Assembly (NCBI GenBank): GCA_029717555.1
Contig: JAMDHS010000020.1
Coordinates: 124,001-188,000 of the forward strand
Direction of reading: 5' to 3'
Source of the DNA: Peribolospora baueri
Taxonomy: Eukaryota > Basidiomycota > Peribolosporomycetes > Peribolosporales > Peribolosporaceae
DNA length: 64,000 nucleotides
Shown in pieces: positions 11,017-21,891 of the stretch. The position numbers and the translations under genes were made by a program. The notes beneath the pieces are model-generated. The model did not search any database and was not told the DNA's origin. It was given only the letters and a program-made list of their open reading frames with translations. Positions within the stretch are counted from its first letter, which is position 1. Each line of letters starts with the position of its first letter.

Positions 11017-13626
11017 CTAGCGACCAGGCCCGTCTACGCGCTCCTCACCTTCCGTCGATGTCGTCAAAGGGGCCGCCGTCAAACCTAGCTCCCTATCCCA
11101 ACCGTTCTCCACCCAGCGCGCCACCTTCAAAAGTTCTCCCGCGGCCATTTCGACCTCGCGTCGGAGTAATGGAAGTCTGTCGAAGCCCTTGATGGCCGGG
11201 ACGTGCACTGCCGGCGTCTGAACCTCCGCATCTTCTCCCGTTTCCATCTTGGAGGACCGGGAATGCAACGATCGACCGGTGCGCATGGCCGGCACGGCCG
11301 TCTGTCCGTGCCCGTGAGGGGAGACAGAAGTGGACACGGAATCGGTGTCCGAATGCGCCAAGGCCGCCACCACTCCTTCCATGAGACGTCTTTTGAGCAG
11401 CGCATACACGGGATCCTCGTATTGCAGGATACGCTCTATCGTCTTCCGCAGTCGATCGTCTTCCGCCTCGTCCTGCGTCACCCGTCCTTCTGCATCTGCG
11501 AGCTGGCTCTGGCCGATGGCGGACGTGCCGACAGCCATGTCGAGCCGTTCTTCCCGTCGTCGTCCCCTTCGTCGATGCACGGCTGCAAGCACCTCGTCCG
11601 CGAGATGTGCGAGCTTCGTGCCACCCCCATGTTGATGGCCTCCGGCAGAGACGCCCTCCTCCATCTCCGACTCGAGCAGGGTCCACACGCGCTGGGTCCA
11701 GTCTTGTTGCGCTTCACTTTGCTGATCGCCAGAGGCTGTCCTTGCCTGCGGACCGTCTCCGTCGATGCCAACGACGCTGATGAGGCAGGCAAGGATGATT
11801 AGCCCTTGGAAGCGGTTCTGGAGGCGGAAGAGCTGAGGAGCCGAGAGGAGGAGCGATGGCGGAAGTTGGTTGGGGGGTTTGTCTATAGAGCCGCTGGATT
11901 CTCCGTCCGTTTCGGCGTACGCCTCTCCGGCTGCGACTGCGAGTGATTGCTGTGTGAGAGGCGGGGGTATAGCCACCGCCTGGTCCCCAAAGATGGTTTC
12001 TGCGAGCCTTCTCCGATAACGGCTCTTGATCTCGGCCACCGAACGACCGTCCGTTTCGCAGCCAACCCAGTCCCAGAAAGCGCTTCTTACCCTCTCCCTC
12101 CCTCCGTACATCTCCAGCACCACCTCACGCTCCTTCTCCACCGCCTTCCGCCTCGCCGCCCTTTTCAACTGTGCCTCGCTCGCGCGCTGCGCCCAAAACT
12201 CGGCCAATTCTACACGCATGGCCTCGCACTGATCCAGCGTTCGTCGGATGATGTCAACGTGAGACCGGATGATGGCCTTGCGCATGCCGGACAGCTCATC
12301 ATTTGGAGGCAGCGGAGGAGAGGATGCGCTACCGAGTGCTACTTGGCGATCGGCCAGCTCCCGCATCCTCGCTTCAACGTCGACCGCACTGGCTATCAGC
12401 CCGTCTACCTGCTGGTCTCGAGAAGGAGCGCAGCGAGTCCGAAGGAGCCTTAGCAGCTCCTCGAGCGCACCGGCGCTGGCGACAAAGTCGGTCGAGTTGA
12501 GCTTTGTCGTAAAGAAAGCCCGAAGTTTGGCGATTTGATCCTGGATGGCTTGCGAAGGCTGACGCAAGTGGCTTGCTCCGGATGTGGCTGGAGCGTTGGC
12601 ATCGCGCTGACGCGGTAAGAGCGGTCGAGCGACCTCCCAGACGTCGGCATGGAGGGCAGTTAGACGCTCTGCGGCCATCGGAGGGTCGAGTGTCTGAGTA
12701 AGTTTTTCGATTGCCTGAGATGCGCAAAGAACAGAATAGGAGGAATAGGGTTTAGTGGCCTGCCAATAATGCGGTGCAGAACAGTGTTGTTTGCGCTCCG
12801 ACTGCGTACTCACATCGTCAAAGAACGCCCCTTTAGCAAGATGCGAGATGGAAACAAAGACAAATCAACGAGGAGACAGTCAATATCGCAGTCTACCACT
12901 GTCACCACTCGGCGTCATGAATTGGTATTTACTCTTCACATTCTCTTGAAGCCTCTCCTGAAAGCTCGCCTGGGTATCGTTCTGCGGCGTTGGCGGCCGC
13001 GAGTTGGCACGCAAGCGAGGTTGACCCGAATCATCGCGACCTGGCTGACCGGATCTATCGCTCAACGCGCCGGGGGTGTTGGCCAAAAGGTGGAGCCAAA
13101 AGGCCTCCTCGAGCCGCTTTTGCGACCGGAAGTGCTGGGCGAAAAGGTGGGATATTGCGGACGACTGGGACGTCTGCGCTGCTTGAAGCGCGGGATCGAT
13201 CTCGGTGTTGACCTCCGGAACGGTTCGAGTGCTTCCCTTTGGGGCGGCGGAAGAGGAGCCAGTGGTATCGCCATTGGACGAGACTGGGACCTTCCTCTTT
13301 ACAACGCCGTTGCCCACCAGCTTGGCCACCTCCTCCTCGACCCTCCTCACCCACGCAGCAATAGTAGCGACGAGGTTGCGGGGCTCATCGCCTCCCTGCG
13401 CGCGAAGCTTGTCGGAAAGGTCGGTCAAAGAAGAGCGAAGTCGGGCCCACTTGTCGCTCAAGTCGCGCTTATCGACCGTGGCCCATGTGGTGGACAGGGA
13501 GGCGAGGTCGCGCTGACACCGCTGGACCATGGCCGAGGACTCGCCGGCGCCGCCCGTCGATGACGGCCGTGGAAGCGCTGCTGCTTGGTCGATGAGACGC
13601 CCAAAAGCTGCTATGGACTGCTCCAT
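11017..13626 (-). CDS. TCP11/SOK1-like protein (tentative)
   Basis: Three exons join in frame: 13626 to about 12932, a 17-nt exon near 12808-12824, and about 12718 to 11017. The junction reads KRAFFDDAIEKLTQTLDPP. The start chosen is the first true ATG (MEQSIAAFGRLIDQ). The N-half is helical with a region LFAQHFRSQKRLEEAFWLHL. The middle resembles T-complex protein 11 family proteins: a helical block with LEELLRLLRTRCAPSRDQQV (the family has CAPVRDE), then IRSHVDIIRRTLDQCEAMRV. A hydrophobic stretch FQGLIILACLISVVGI follows, then a Gln/Asp-rich linker. TCP11 relatives include yeast Sok1, linked to cAMP/PKA signalling. The match is from memory of short blocks, so the family call is uncertain; that the gene is real is well supported. 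Confidence 0.6.
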
Positions 13627-13837
13627 TGCTGTCTCTGAGCGAAGGTGATGGAGGTGGTGACGATCGTCGTGCGCGCTCGACACGCTTGACACGCTCGACT
13701 CGCTTAGTCAACTTAGTCACCAGCAGTGGGGTCTGCCGGCGGCCGCAGGCTGATTGGAACAAGAAGTCGTCTTTATGCCCACCATCGATTTGATTCGCAA
13801 CAGTCGCGTCCTCCTCGGCTTGCAGCAACGACCGTAC

Positions 13838-16800
13838 ATGTCTGGGAAGGGGGCACATTATAAAAACTTGTACGGCGGAGGAGGGCGGGGCACGGGCGGA
13901 GGCCGAGCCTGGTCGGGTTCGTCTGACAGGCCCCCGGTGAAGAGGGCGAGGGTGGGCGGAGAGCGTGAGCAGAATTGCGTACATGCAGAGCAAGCGACCC
14001 TTGTTTTGTTACGCTGATCCCCATCGGTCCACCACATCCCAGTTCCAATTGGCACAAACGAGGACCTGCGGCGTACGCTGCTCCAGATGGACGGGAGGCC
14101 ATACTCTGCATACCGAGAAATCGAAGGTGGGTAGGAGACGCGGCCATGAAACCCTTCTCATCTTAGGCTCACCATCTACATTGTTGGCTCTCGATTCCCA
14201 TCGTGACCATTGCTTCTCATAGGGTCCTGGTCGTTTCCTACCTTCGAGCTCTATCTCGATCACGCTCAGAGCGACCCCTTCGCCCCTCCGAGCAAGGCGC
14301 GCGTGCTTGTGCCTCTTCGCAGTGCGGGTTTCCCGGAAGGACTCTTTTCGAACGAGAGCCGGTAAGCGGTTTCGTTGCTTCGAGGGAAAACGTTGGACAA
14401 GCCATTCTATGTCTGCCAAACTTACTCTATCTACTCTTCCTAGGCTGACTGCTCTAAGCGACTACCTCACCCGAGCGTTCCACGACATATCCACTTCGCG
14501 AGGCTACGATGAGAAGACCCAGAGTTCGACCTGGTCAGGCGGAAAGGGTGGGCAGATCACAATAGATCGACCGGGCCAGCAGATACTCGAGAGGTCTTCG
14601 GTTTTCATTAATGTGCTGGGCTTCGAAGCCAGGTTTACCGTCGGTCTTCCTGCCAGGGGTAAGCTTTCTGTCTCCCTCTGCGGACCGAGTCGAGGTGACC
14701 AGCTTACCCGCCCCTGGGTTCTTCAATGCAGGTCGAACAATAATGGGAGAGTGGGCAGCAGACATTCTTTGCCGGAACCTTCCCGATATCGTTCACGGCG
14801 CTCTGTACTACTCGAGCCACGATCCAGAAAAAATAGAAGCTTTCGTCGCATGCGTCTTTGACCAGGACATGTTGCGGATGCAGGTCGAAGACTCAGGTGA
14901 GCTTGAATTTCAAAGGACACAAAGCTCAGCTTCCGTGAGAGCGGGGTCACACCAACAGACGCTGACCGTCGCTCACCGACACTTCTCCATTCCAGGATTC
15001 ATCGCCTTCGTCCCTAACGGCGCCATCCTGCCGCGGGCCTCGGGCGCGTCCGACTTGCCGCTCACAGGACCTGACGTCGTCCCCTTCATCTCTCCTCCGA
15101 ATCTGCAAGTCTCTTTTACCTTGCCGAGCGGGCGCCAGGTGGCGGGCATGGGCGTGAAGAAGGGAACTGTAACCCTCATCGCCGGCGGCGGCTTTCATGG
15201 AAAAGTGAGTCGAGATATAGGATGAGTCCCGCGGCCGCACTGGGTCTGATTCTGATATCTATTAATTTTCTCGCCTAGTCCACTCTTCTGGATGCCCTCG
15301 CTTTCGGCTGCTACAATCACATCCCTGGAGGTGCGTCGCAGGGACCCGAGCACACAGCGCGGAAGGCTTGGCTAATTACGGACCGGTTGACCACTTGAAC
15401 AGACGGAAGAGAGTTCATAGTCGCAGATCCAAGCTCGTTTCAGGTCCGCAGCGAGGACGGTCGAAGTGTGAGTGTGAATGCGTTTCTTCTAGGGAGAAGG
15501 AAAGATTTCTTTTCTCTGTTAATCCTTTGTGCCATCGGAACGCAGGTCAGCAATGTGGACATCTCCTCTTTCATTGGTGTATTGCCCGGAGGCAAAGACA
15601 CGAAGAGCTTCTCCACTCAAGATGCCAGTGGTAGTACAAGTTGTGCTGCAAGCGTAATTGAGGTGTGTCTTTCGAACTCGTTCTCTGACCTGGCTTCGCT
15701 CATACCGTGTGTGAAATGCGATCATCTTTATTCCATCCGCACCTTCTCTGTACATGTTCGCGACAGGCCTTAGAACTCGGATCGCAACTACTCTTTCTGG
15801 ACGAAGACACCTGCGCGACGAACGTAAGCGACCACTCTACCTTCCCGGCAGAACAGCTGCCTTGAACTATTTGTTCTCTTTCGCTGACCTGCGCCCCGCA
15901 TATATTCAGTTTCTTATTCGCGATGCTCGCATGCAACGCCTAGTCAGTGCCGACCGAGAGCCCATCACGCCCTTGATTCACAAGGTGGGATGTGTCCGGA
16001 CGCATCTTGGGAGCTAGCATGCTATAACTCACTCCGCCTGCGTTGTCACCTTTGGACCGTGGATAGGTGCGTGCGCTCGTGAAAGAGCGCCAAACGTCGC
16101 TCATTTTAGTCATCGGCGGATGTGGTGAGTGCGCTGCTGGCGCCGTCCGACACAATTTCTGGCTTCGCTTACAGTGTCGACCCACTTACAGTTTCGATCC
16201 GCCTTGAACTTTTTTCACCTCCCTTCAGGCGACTACATCGACGTCGCAGACCTCGTGCTGCAGGTGTGTCCACCTACTAATTGATCCCATCATCACATTG
16301 GGGCAAATTTCGACCGTCCTCGCTCATTTTTCATTCCTATCCTCCCTCTGTCGACTGTGCACCATTTAGATGGACAACTATCACGTCAAGGATGTCACTG
16401 AGCGGGCTCGACAAGTGGCATCGGAGTTGCCCTCGAAGGCTTTGAATGAAGAAGGTGGGCGAAGCTCGCTTATTCAACGAGGAGGAACGTACACTTGCTT
16501 AACTGCTTCTTCTCACTTCCGGCGCGCGTTTCTCATCCGTCCCTTCTTCTCTCTGGACTAAGCCAAAACCTTCGGCACTGTCCGACCGCGCACGCTTGAC
16601 TTCGCCTCACTCTCTCCTCCAGGCGGTGGAAAAACAAGGTCAATAGGTACGAAGGAGATCCAGTATGGATCCACGACGCTCGATCTCACCGGTCTCACTC
16701 AGCTTGCCCACCCGTCGCAAACGAGAGCTATTGAGGCACTTTTTTGCACTGGAGCAAAGGCCGGAGCAAAGGCCGGAGGCGAAGGCAGCCGTCATACCCA

Positions 16801-16975
16801 GAAGATGGCGGAGTGGGTGACCAAAGTGGATAGCCAGATATACGGGTATGGCTTGAACTCGGTGCTCGGTGAAGGAGTAGGCTACAAGTTGGACGGCTTC
16901 CTGGCCCGGCCTCGGTTGATGGAGATGGGCATGGCTCTCAATCGGCTCAGGACTGTGCGAATGTCGATTGACTGA
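13838..16975 (+). CDS. ABC-class ATPase, MRB1590-like (PF09818)
   Basis: This matches the conserved family of predicted ABC-class ATPases (COG3044), whose trypanosome member MRB1590 is a mitochondrial RNA-editing-associated protein. About 13 exons can be followed; the first are 13838-13964, 14043-14126, 14223-14361, 14444-14658, 14732-14896 and 14996-15204. The N-terminus is a Gly/Arg-rich tail (YGGGGRGTGGGR), plausibly RNA-binding. Then come SWSFPTFELYLDHAQSDPFA, VPNGAILPRASGASDLPL, the Walker A loop GGGFHGKSTLLDALAFG, the signature-like LPGGKDTKSFSTQDASGSTS, the Walker B segment LLFLDEDTCATNFLIRDAR, and ILVIGGCGDYIDVADLVLQM. The C-terminus includes the family pattern around LAHPSQTRAIEAL. 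All ATPase motifs appear intact. It diverges from the TCP11-like gene with a 211-bp gap. Its role in fungi is unknown to me. Confidence 0.85.
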
Positions 16976-17150
16976 CGTGGTGACGCTGGATGGCGCTGGG
17001 CCGCGTGTAAATGATCGTACCATGTACTCGTCTGGGCGCGAGTTCAGCGGGTCGCGGTACTCAGCAGACATGTGACTGCAATGCAGAGATTGAGAAGGGG
17101 AAGGCGATGGCCGTGAGATAGAGGAGCGATGGCCGCGCCATACACACCGG

Positions 17151-18016
17151 TCAGTTTCCGAGTCCATCAGCAATCGTGTTCGCGGCGTCTTGCAGCCTCT
17201 TCCATCTTCTACCCGCCAAACTGGACTGCTTCTCTTGCGCGTTGGCATCGCCAGCATGCCAGAGCAAATGGCGGCGAAAAGCATGCATGGCCTCAGGCGT
17301 CAAGGCTTCCTTGTCGAAGCACCCGAGCGAACTGGACAGCTAACCTGGCCGAAGTGTCGTGGTAGAAAGGATCTCATCACAGAGCTCTGGACATCGCAGT
17401 TCCGCCTCTCTGAACCCACGATGAGCCCTTCCCTGTGCCTTCGATTGACTCTGCTGCCTGAACCTGGACCGTGTTCCAATGTGTGCTTGTAAAAGGAGTC
17501 GGGCCTGCTTTGTCCGCCCTGACAGGACCTGCCTGTGAGCCGGCGTCAATAGAAGCCGTGGAGGGGGGCGAGCACGGGAGACAGGTTGTGCATCTCGCGG
17601 CTGTTGTAAAGCATCTCTGCGAAGCATTCGGATAGGTCATCCACGGCGTACGAGTGGAGTCAAGGGTTAGGCTCGGAGAGCAGCGGTCCTTTGGCAGTGC
17701 CTTTGCTTTCGGTTCAAATCAGCGTCCACGATGCCGAAAAAAGAAGAAACCACAGGGACAATTTCTTTAGGCATTCAGATTTGTCTGGGCGGTCTGATAA
17801 ACAAGAAGCTCGGGGACAGGCTTGGGCTAGGAGATGGAGGACCATCATGGCCGCGAACGACCGCGGATCCTCAAGGCGCGCGAATGGCGACCTCGGTATC
17901 CTCAGCGCAGCTGGCTGCAAGGAAGAAGATGTGCAAAAATCTAAGAATCCGATTCGTTTCGCATGTGAGGAAACTATACAACTAACGGCACTTCGCCCGG
18001 CCATATCCCACCCCAT
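17151..18016 (-). CDS. Unidentified protein, gene structure unresolved
   Basis: This fills the gap between the convergent ABC ATPase and COX4. The best segment is the last exon, about 17331 down to the TGA at 17151-17153: its translation includes FDKEALTPEAMHAFRRHLLW and ends RLQDAANTIADGLGN, and it looks like real helical protein. A second plausible segment, near 17570-17640, reads SECFAEMLYNSREMHNLSP. The intervening 250 bases are open in more than one frame. One workable model joins GTGKGSS to SLGCFDKEAL through an intron from about 17419 to 17332. Further upstream (17714-18016) an open frame includes ARLEDPRSFAAMMVLHLLAQ. I do not recognise the family. It could be a lineage-specific gene or a decaying one. 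The outer limits given are approximate. Confidence 0.35.
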
Positions 18017-18081
18017 CGCCTCCTTACCCCATACCCCTTCCTTTCATCCCTGTTCTCGTCGAAACAGCTCGCAGCGAGCCC

Positions 18082-18858
18082 TTAGTGGTGCTCGTGAGCG
18101 TGCGGATCACCCTGGAAGTCGAGAGTGTAAACTATTGAGGAGGCGATGATAATAGGTGAGAAGTCAGCCGGGGAAAAAGAAAAGGCAGCCAAGGCGTTGA
18201 GAAGAGTAATGCAAAATGGTTGTAAGTATGGAAGGGACGTCGGCGTCAGGAAAAAAAATAACCTCTACTCACCGGAGCCACACTCGGGGCACCTGTGGTG
18301 CTCGCGCTTCTGGTTAAGGCTGAGCCAGATAGTGTCGTGAGAGTCGGCGGGGTACCCGGTGCAGCCGACGATGCGCTCAGTGTCCTGGAAAGCCCCAGAA
18401 AATTGAGCGAAGACGGAAGGAAAGAGAAGAAGAATGGCGGACGGTGATGTCAGTCTCCCAATCAATTCCCTCTCTCTCTAACCGGATTATTCGTTCGCCG
18501 AAATTGCATCGCTTGTCCATAGCATCACACCGAGTGCGTGAACGAGAACGCGAGAACGGACGAGCGAAGTGGTCCAACTCACGAGAGAGAAGACCTTGAT
18601 CGGGTCCTTCATGGTGCCAAGGCGAGTCATTTGAAGGGGCTTCATGTCGAACGCCTCCTCGCCCTTGAGCTTTCCCATGATCTCGAAGCGCTCGAGACCG
18701 GTGGACTGCTCCTCGTCCGTGGGCACCTCGCCGGGCTTGGCTCCCTCGCCCTGGATGATGGGCGGCGCGCCGGAGCGGGCAATCGCGGAGGTGGTGAAGA
18801 GGCGCGGGGAGACGCGCAGAGGGGCGCTGCGAGCGACGGCGCTGCGGAGGGCGAACAT
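18082..18858 (-). CDS. COX4: Cytochrome c oxidase zinc-binding subunit (COX4/Vb)
   Basis: This nuclear-encoded respiratory complex IV subunit (yeast Cox4, mammalian COX5B) sits on the matrix side and binds zinc. Three exons (18583-18858, 18273-18384, 18082-18131) give 145 residues. The N-terminus is an Arg/Ser/Ala-rich mitochondrial presequence (MFALRSAVARSAPLRVSPR). The mature part shows GLERFEIMGKLKGEEAFDMK, then IVGCTGYPADSHDTIWL with the first zinc Cys, then HHRCPECGS with two more Cys. It ends LDFQGDPHAHEHH, the normal conserved C-terminus. Length and zinc ligands agree with the family. It lies downstream of ROK1 on the same strand. Confidence 0.95.
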
Positions 18859-19171
18859 GGTGAGTGGGTTGGAGGCCTAAGAGGATGAGATGGTATCTCT
18901 AATGTGCGCGCGCTTCTTCGGACTCGGAGCGGCCAGGCATTGCCGCCCGCAAGCGTGGGAAGCTCATAACCCTACTTTCCTAGCCCACCCGTGCACAGAC
19001 CCGGCCACACTCTGATGACCTGCTGCGGCACCAGGAGATCGACGAGTAGGTAGGCGTACATGATGAAGGACCCGTAGAAAGCCATCCATCTCTGGCTCGT
19101 CCTTCGGTATCGATATAAGACCGTGTGAAGCTGCAACGCTCTCTCATTCCGAAGTCGATCTGTGATGACCT
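18859..19171. other. ROK1 3' / COX4 5' intergenic gap
   Basis: The gap is 313 bases between tandem minus-strand genes. It should hold the ROK1 3' end and the COX4 promoter. GCCGCAG is present on the minus strand at 19023-19029. An open frame (18972-19175, -) gives no recognisable protein. Confidence 0.5.
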
Positions 19172-21687
19172 TCAAGCCTCGTCCTCGCCGCTTTCCCCGC
19201 TCGCCTTGCTCTTCTTCCTCTTCTTCTTCCCTGTCTCCGTCGCACCGCTGGCCACCTTCTCGTTCACCTCGCGCCCGCCCTCACCTTCACCCCCACCCGG
19301 GACGCCCTCAGCCTTCTTCTTCCTACGCTTACTCGCCTCGATCATCTCCCTCCTCCTAATCGCCATCTGCCTACCCACCCCGCTGCCAGCGGCCACGCGC
19401 ACGTCTTTACGCTCGACCGGTTTGCGCCGGAGCTGCTTGCGCTTCTCCTGAGAGACTGACGGCAGCTGCACCATCCACTCTGGTACTTCGCAGCCCGAGT
19501 TGCGCATGATGTTGACGATGCTGAGGATGGAACGGAAGGGGAGGGAGGTCGTGAGGGTCAGAAGGGGGACGCGCGGAGGATAAGATGTATGAAGATTCGG
19601 CTGGAAAAACGTACCTCTTCAGGTACGGGGCATCATCCCGAGTAAAGTATGTGATCGCCTCGCCGGCTCGACCAGCTCGACCAGTTCGGCCTGCAGAAGA
19701 GATACCAATGATGAACACAAGCCGGCGACGAGCAGCATCCAACGTCCCCATCATCATGGTCTCGATCCTCACCAATTCGGTGGATGTAGCTCTGCGTAGT
19801 CTGAGGGAAGTCGTAATTGATGACCAGGTTCACGCCCTTAAAGTCCATTCCCCTGGCCATGAGCTCGGTGCAAATGAGCACCCAAATCTCTCCTTTCCTG
19901 AACCCGGAGACGGTACGATCTCGTTGCGCCTTGGTGCGCTCCGAATGGATGACGTCGACGTTGATGCCGTCGTAGATGAGCTCGTGGAAGAGGTCCTTGG
20001 CGCGTTCTATGCTCTGGACGAACATGAGCACCGGCGGTTTAAACCCACCGCCGGTGATGAGTTCGCGCATCGCGTGCAGTTTGCCGTCTTCGGATCCGAC
20101 GAATTTCAGAGTCTGTTTGATCGTTTCCGTCGCCGAGTCCCTGCGAGTCGAGAGAGGGAAGACAGCGGGGCTTAGCTGCTCGCAGTGGAACATCTCCACG
20201 ACCGCAGACGACGCGCCAGCACTGGACAAGATGACACTCACTTTTGACCAACTATGACACGAACAGGGTGCGGCATGAAAGTTCGCGCGAGCTCCTCAAC
20301 GCCTGCGGGCAAAGTGGCGCTGAACAGGGCTGTACGTCGCTCTGGGTGGGAGCAAGCGGCGAGGATCTCGTCGGTCTGTTCCAGGAACCCGAGCTCCAGG
20401 AGCTTGTCCGCTTCGTCCAGAACGAGGTGGCGCACGCTGCCAAGAAGATCCATGAGCGGAGGGAGGGGAGAAGCACAACAGTGTTAGCCCTTTGACGTCG
20501 GGGCAAAATGCCATTCTTACGCCACGCCATTGACGCTCACTTAGACAAATCGATCTCTTGCTGCTGAACTCCGTACACCAGCCTCAAAGGTGTGGTAATG
20601 AGGATGTCTTAATGTACCCATTTCCAGCAGTGAGCATCATGAGCTGACCGTTGGGGCACACAAGACAGCAACGAACGAAACCATCCACGAAATCACACCG
20701 CCCACTCACCAAACTTTTTCCTTAACGAAGGGTCCTGCTTCATCGTCGCCTCCCTCGCCTTTGTCAACATACAAACGCGAAACTTCCTCCCCTCACTGAG
20801 TCGCTTCACTTGATCGTAGATCTGAGTGGCCAGCTCGCGGGTGGGCGATACGATAAGGGCGCGGAAGCCTTCCTCGTTAGAGGGCGCTTTGAGCAGGTGG
20901 AGGATGGGGAGGATGAACGCTAGTGTCTTTCCTGAACCTGTCGGAGCGCCAGCTAGAAGGTCGCGTCTCTAACCGTTCGAAGACATGACAAAGGGGAGAC
21001 TCCGTTCAGAAATGGCGGCAGCCGGGAGGAGAAGATGGAATCGAAAGTGGGGTGAAATTTCAAGGCCCGCATTCGAACTCACCTCGAGCATGAGAGGAAT
21101 GGCGCCCATCTGAATGGCCGTGGGCTGCTTCCATCCGCACCCCTCCAAGTTACTGAGCAACCACTTCCGCAGCTCATACCTCGTTTCGAGCTCTGAGAAG
21201 GAGGAGAGGGGTAGCGGAGCATCGTCTCCAGAGTATTTAATACGATGCTTCTTCAAGAAGGCAGAGAGTGTGGAAGGGGTGACTGGCGGTGCTGACACAA
21301 GGCCTGAACCGGAGTCTAGCATCGAGCACATACCGACCGACGAAGAGAGGAAGCCCTGCGTGAGCCCCGGTGATCCTTCGAAAGACGTCCAAGCACAGGG
21401 CATATCGACCGAAAGCACTTTGAGCACCCACCTCTCTTTCTCTTCCTTCCGTTCTCCACAGTGCCGTCCTCCTCAGCCTTGGCCTTTCCCTTCCCACCCG
21501 AATGCGCAGCGCCGCCACCGCCTGTGTGAAAGAAATCCAGTTCCTTGGGTAACGCGGTCGACGAATCTTCGTCGTCCGCGTCCCCGGCCTGGGACGACGA
21601 TCCAGGCTTGAAGAGCGACATGTCCTCGGCAAATCTGCGCTTGTCAAAGCGAGCACCGCCCGCGGAAAGCAAATGGAAGACATCCAT
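19172..21687 (-). CDS. ROK1: DEAD-box RNA helicase ROK1/DDX52
   Basis: Rok1 is an ATP-dependent RNA helicase of the SSU processome, needed for early pre-18S rRNA cleavages in the nucleolus. The start [19 protein letters not shown] at 21687 is preferred to upstream in-frame codons because family members begin MDxF. An acidic/Lys linker precedes a Q-motif region ([17 protein letters not shown]). The helicase motifs are present in order across several exons: GAPTGSGKT (I), PTRELATQ (Ia), [13 protein letters not shown] (II), LFSATLP (III), [11 protein letters not shown] (V) and [13 protein letters not shown] (VI). The tail is very Lys/Glu-rich (KRRKKKAEG), typical of this family. It is divergent from LAS1, another ribosome-biogenesis gene, with only 204 bp between start codons. 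Confidence 0.95.
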
Positions 21688-21891
21688 GGTGGACAGCTTG
21701 CTGGGAGCAGGACAGGACGGACCTGGGCGTGTCTTAATGGGTGTCGGCCTTCTTCTTTTGCGTACGAAGTGATCGGCCAAAAATTTGGAGCGAGGTTGCC
21801 GCAGTCGGCCGCAGATGATCGTTTTCTGGTTGCACCTTCAACCGGCGCTCGACTTTCGCCGGCAACCCAACGATCACGCCTCTACCTTCCA
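21688..21891. promoter_or_regulatory. Shared ROK1/LAS1 bidirectional promoter
   Basis: Only 204 bases separate the two divergent start codons. The interval contains AAAAATTT at 21779-21786, inside the near-palindrome CCAAAAATTTGG, resembling the ribosomal RNA processing element RRPE of budding yeast. It also has two GCCGCAG copies at 21798-21804 and 21808-21814. Co-regulation of the two ribosome-assembly genes is the natural inference, but is not shown by the sequence. Confidence 0.6.

Noticed and set aside
13627-13692. Upstream start of the TCP11-like protein at 13692
   Set aside because: That codon is GTG and the added residues are a Ser/His-rich repeat; the ATG at 13626 is preferred.
17700-17730. 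Possible tRNA B-box (GGTTCAAATC)
   Set aside because: The flanking bases do not form a T-arm stem and no acceptor stem or A-box is visible.
21688-21780. N-terminal extension of ROK1 to 21780
   Set aside because: Homologues begin MDxF, and the extension would consume much of the short shared promoter with LAS1.
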